This document shows positions 63,471 through 64,000 of a stretch of DNA of 64,000 nucleotides, piece after piece. Made by a program: the position numbers and the translations under genes. The number at the start of each line of letters is the position of its first letter. The first letter of the stretch is position 1. This DNA comes from Aquipseudomonas alcaligenes_A (lineage in GTDB: Bacteria > Pseudomonadota > Gammaproteobacteria > Pseudomonadales > Pseudomonadaceae), in the NCBI GenBank assembly GCA_048595745.1, contig CP184361.1; one strand, written 5' to 3'. The notes under the pieces were generated by a model. It saw nothing but the letters and a program-made list of their open reading frames with translations, was not told where the DNA came from and did not search any database.

Positions 63471-64000
63471 TCAGTAGTCAATCGGGTCGCGGATGATCGG
63501 GCAGGTCATGCAGTGGCCACCGCCACGGCCGCGACCCAGTTCGCTGGCGCTGATGGTCACCACCTCGACCCCCGCCTTGCGCAGCAGGGTGTTGGTGTAG
63601 GTGTTGCGGTCGTAGCCGACTACCACGCCTGGTTCCAGGCAGACCACGTTGTTGCCGTCGTCCCACTGCTCGCGCTCGGCCTCGAAGCTATCGCCGCCGG
63701 TTTCCACCACGCGCAGCTTCTTCAGGTTCAGCGATTCGGCGACCACGTTGATGAAGGATTTCTCCTCGCGGCGAACGTCGATGCCGCCCGGCTTGCTTTC
63801 GTCCGGACGCAGCACAAAGGGCACGATGCTATAGGCCACTTCCGGGAAGACCGTGACCAGGTCGCGGTCACAGAAGCTGAACACGGTGTCCAGGTGCATG
63901 GCTGCGCGCGACTTGCCGAGGCCGGCCACCACCACCTTGTCGGCGGCACCCTTGTCGAACAGGGCCTTGGCCACCTGACCGATGGCCTGGTGCGAGCTGC
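63471..64000 (-). CDS. arcA: Arginine deiminase, 5' end beyond the window
   Basis: The C-terminal part of ArcA, which converts arginine to citrulline and ammonia. Visible are the catalytic histidine and aspartate in AAMHLDTVFSFCD and the nucleophilic cysteine in GRGRGGGHCMTCPIIRDP. The frame stays open to base 64000; a GTG at 63974 within it is not the start, since homologues extend about 240 residues further. arcB follows after 68 bases. The promoter, and any ANR site, lie outside the window. Confidence 0.96.
   Translation of the reverse strand, partial: SSHQAIGQVAKALFDKGAADKVVVAGLGKSRAAMHLDTVFSFCDRDLVTVFPEVAYSIVPFVLRPDESKPGGIDVRREEKSFINVVAESLNLKKLRVVETGGDSFEAEREQWDDGNNVVCLEPGVVVGYDRNTYTNTLLRKAGVEVVTISASELGRGRGGGHCMTCPIIRDPIDY

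Overview
The window is GC-rich, densely coded and collinear with the Pseudomonas core genome. The block from a TSUP permease through lgt, thyA, folA, ilvD, mutM, ggt, fdx, coaD, the long-chain alcohol (lao) genes, rsmD, two M16 peptidases and ftsYEX-rpoH to mtgA and thiSG-trmB follows the order of the PAO1 PA0340-PA0382 region. The block yrfG-nudE-cysQ-fabY-arcCBA follows the PA5177-PA5171 region. The source is therefore a Pseudomonas chromosome, with a junction between two PAO1 regions near 54.5-56.6 kb. I saw no tRNA, rRNA, insertion sequence, prophage or CRISPR array.

Layout. 1-2.4 kb: TSUP permease (cut by the window start), lgt, thyA. 2.4-10 kb: a 2-aminoethylphosphonate-type import and degradation operon (LysR regulator, PhnT2/PhnU2/PhnS2-like ABC importer, phnX, an FAD oxidoreductase and a PhnZ-like HD protein). 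10-13 kb: an uncharacterised GTPase (DUF3482) and DUF2868 membrane pair on the minus strand. 13-25 kb: a diguanylate cyclase, folA, a TylF-like methyltransferase, YitT, a phosphodiesterase, ilvD, rlmI, an HDOD protein, mutM, an acyltransferase, ggt and ferredoxin. 25-30.5 kb: coaD and the lao long-chain alcohol oxidation locus with its TetR regulator. 30.5-37.7 kb: wecB-nfrB-nfrA-ybcH-like operon, resembling the c-di-GMP-controlled N4 glycan receptor exopolysaccharide system of E. coli. 37.7-41.8 kb: a YheT hydrolase, ugd, a glycosyltransferase and a UDP-glucuronate decarboxylase. 41.8-54.5 kb: rsmD, the M16 pair, a BLUF photoreceptor, ftsY-ftsE-ftsX-rpoH, mtgA and thiS-thiG-trmB. 54.6-64 kb: DUF1329 and glycine-zipper envelope proteins, yrfG, nudE-cysQ-thioesterase, fabY and the arginine deiminase genes arcC, arcB and arcA (cut by the window end).

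How the genes work together. The phosphonate operon has PhnX but no PhnW transaminase, so the FAD enzyme is the likely local source of phosphonoacetaldehyde. The HD protein keeps all the metal ligands I recall for the oxygenase PhnZ. In the polysaccharide operon WecB would make UDP-ManNAc, NfrB would polymerise under c-di-GMP control through its MshEN-type tail, and NfrA would export. Adjacent ugd and decarboxylase genes could supply UDP-glucuronate and UDP-xylose. The lao locus has a clear promoter with a palindrome between its -35 and -10 elements, fitting repression by the divergent TetR protein.

Limits: functions come from reading motifs and from remembered families and synteny. No database search was run.
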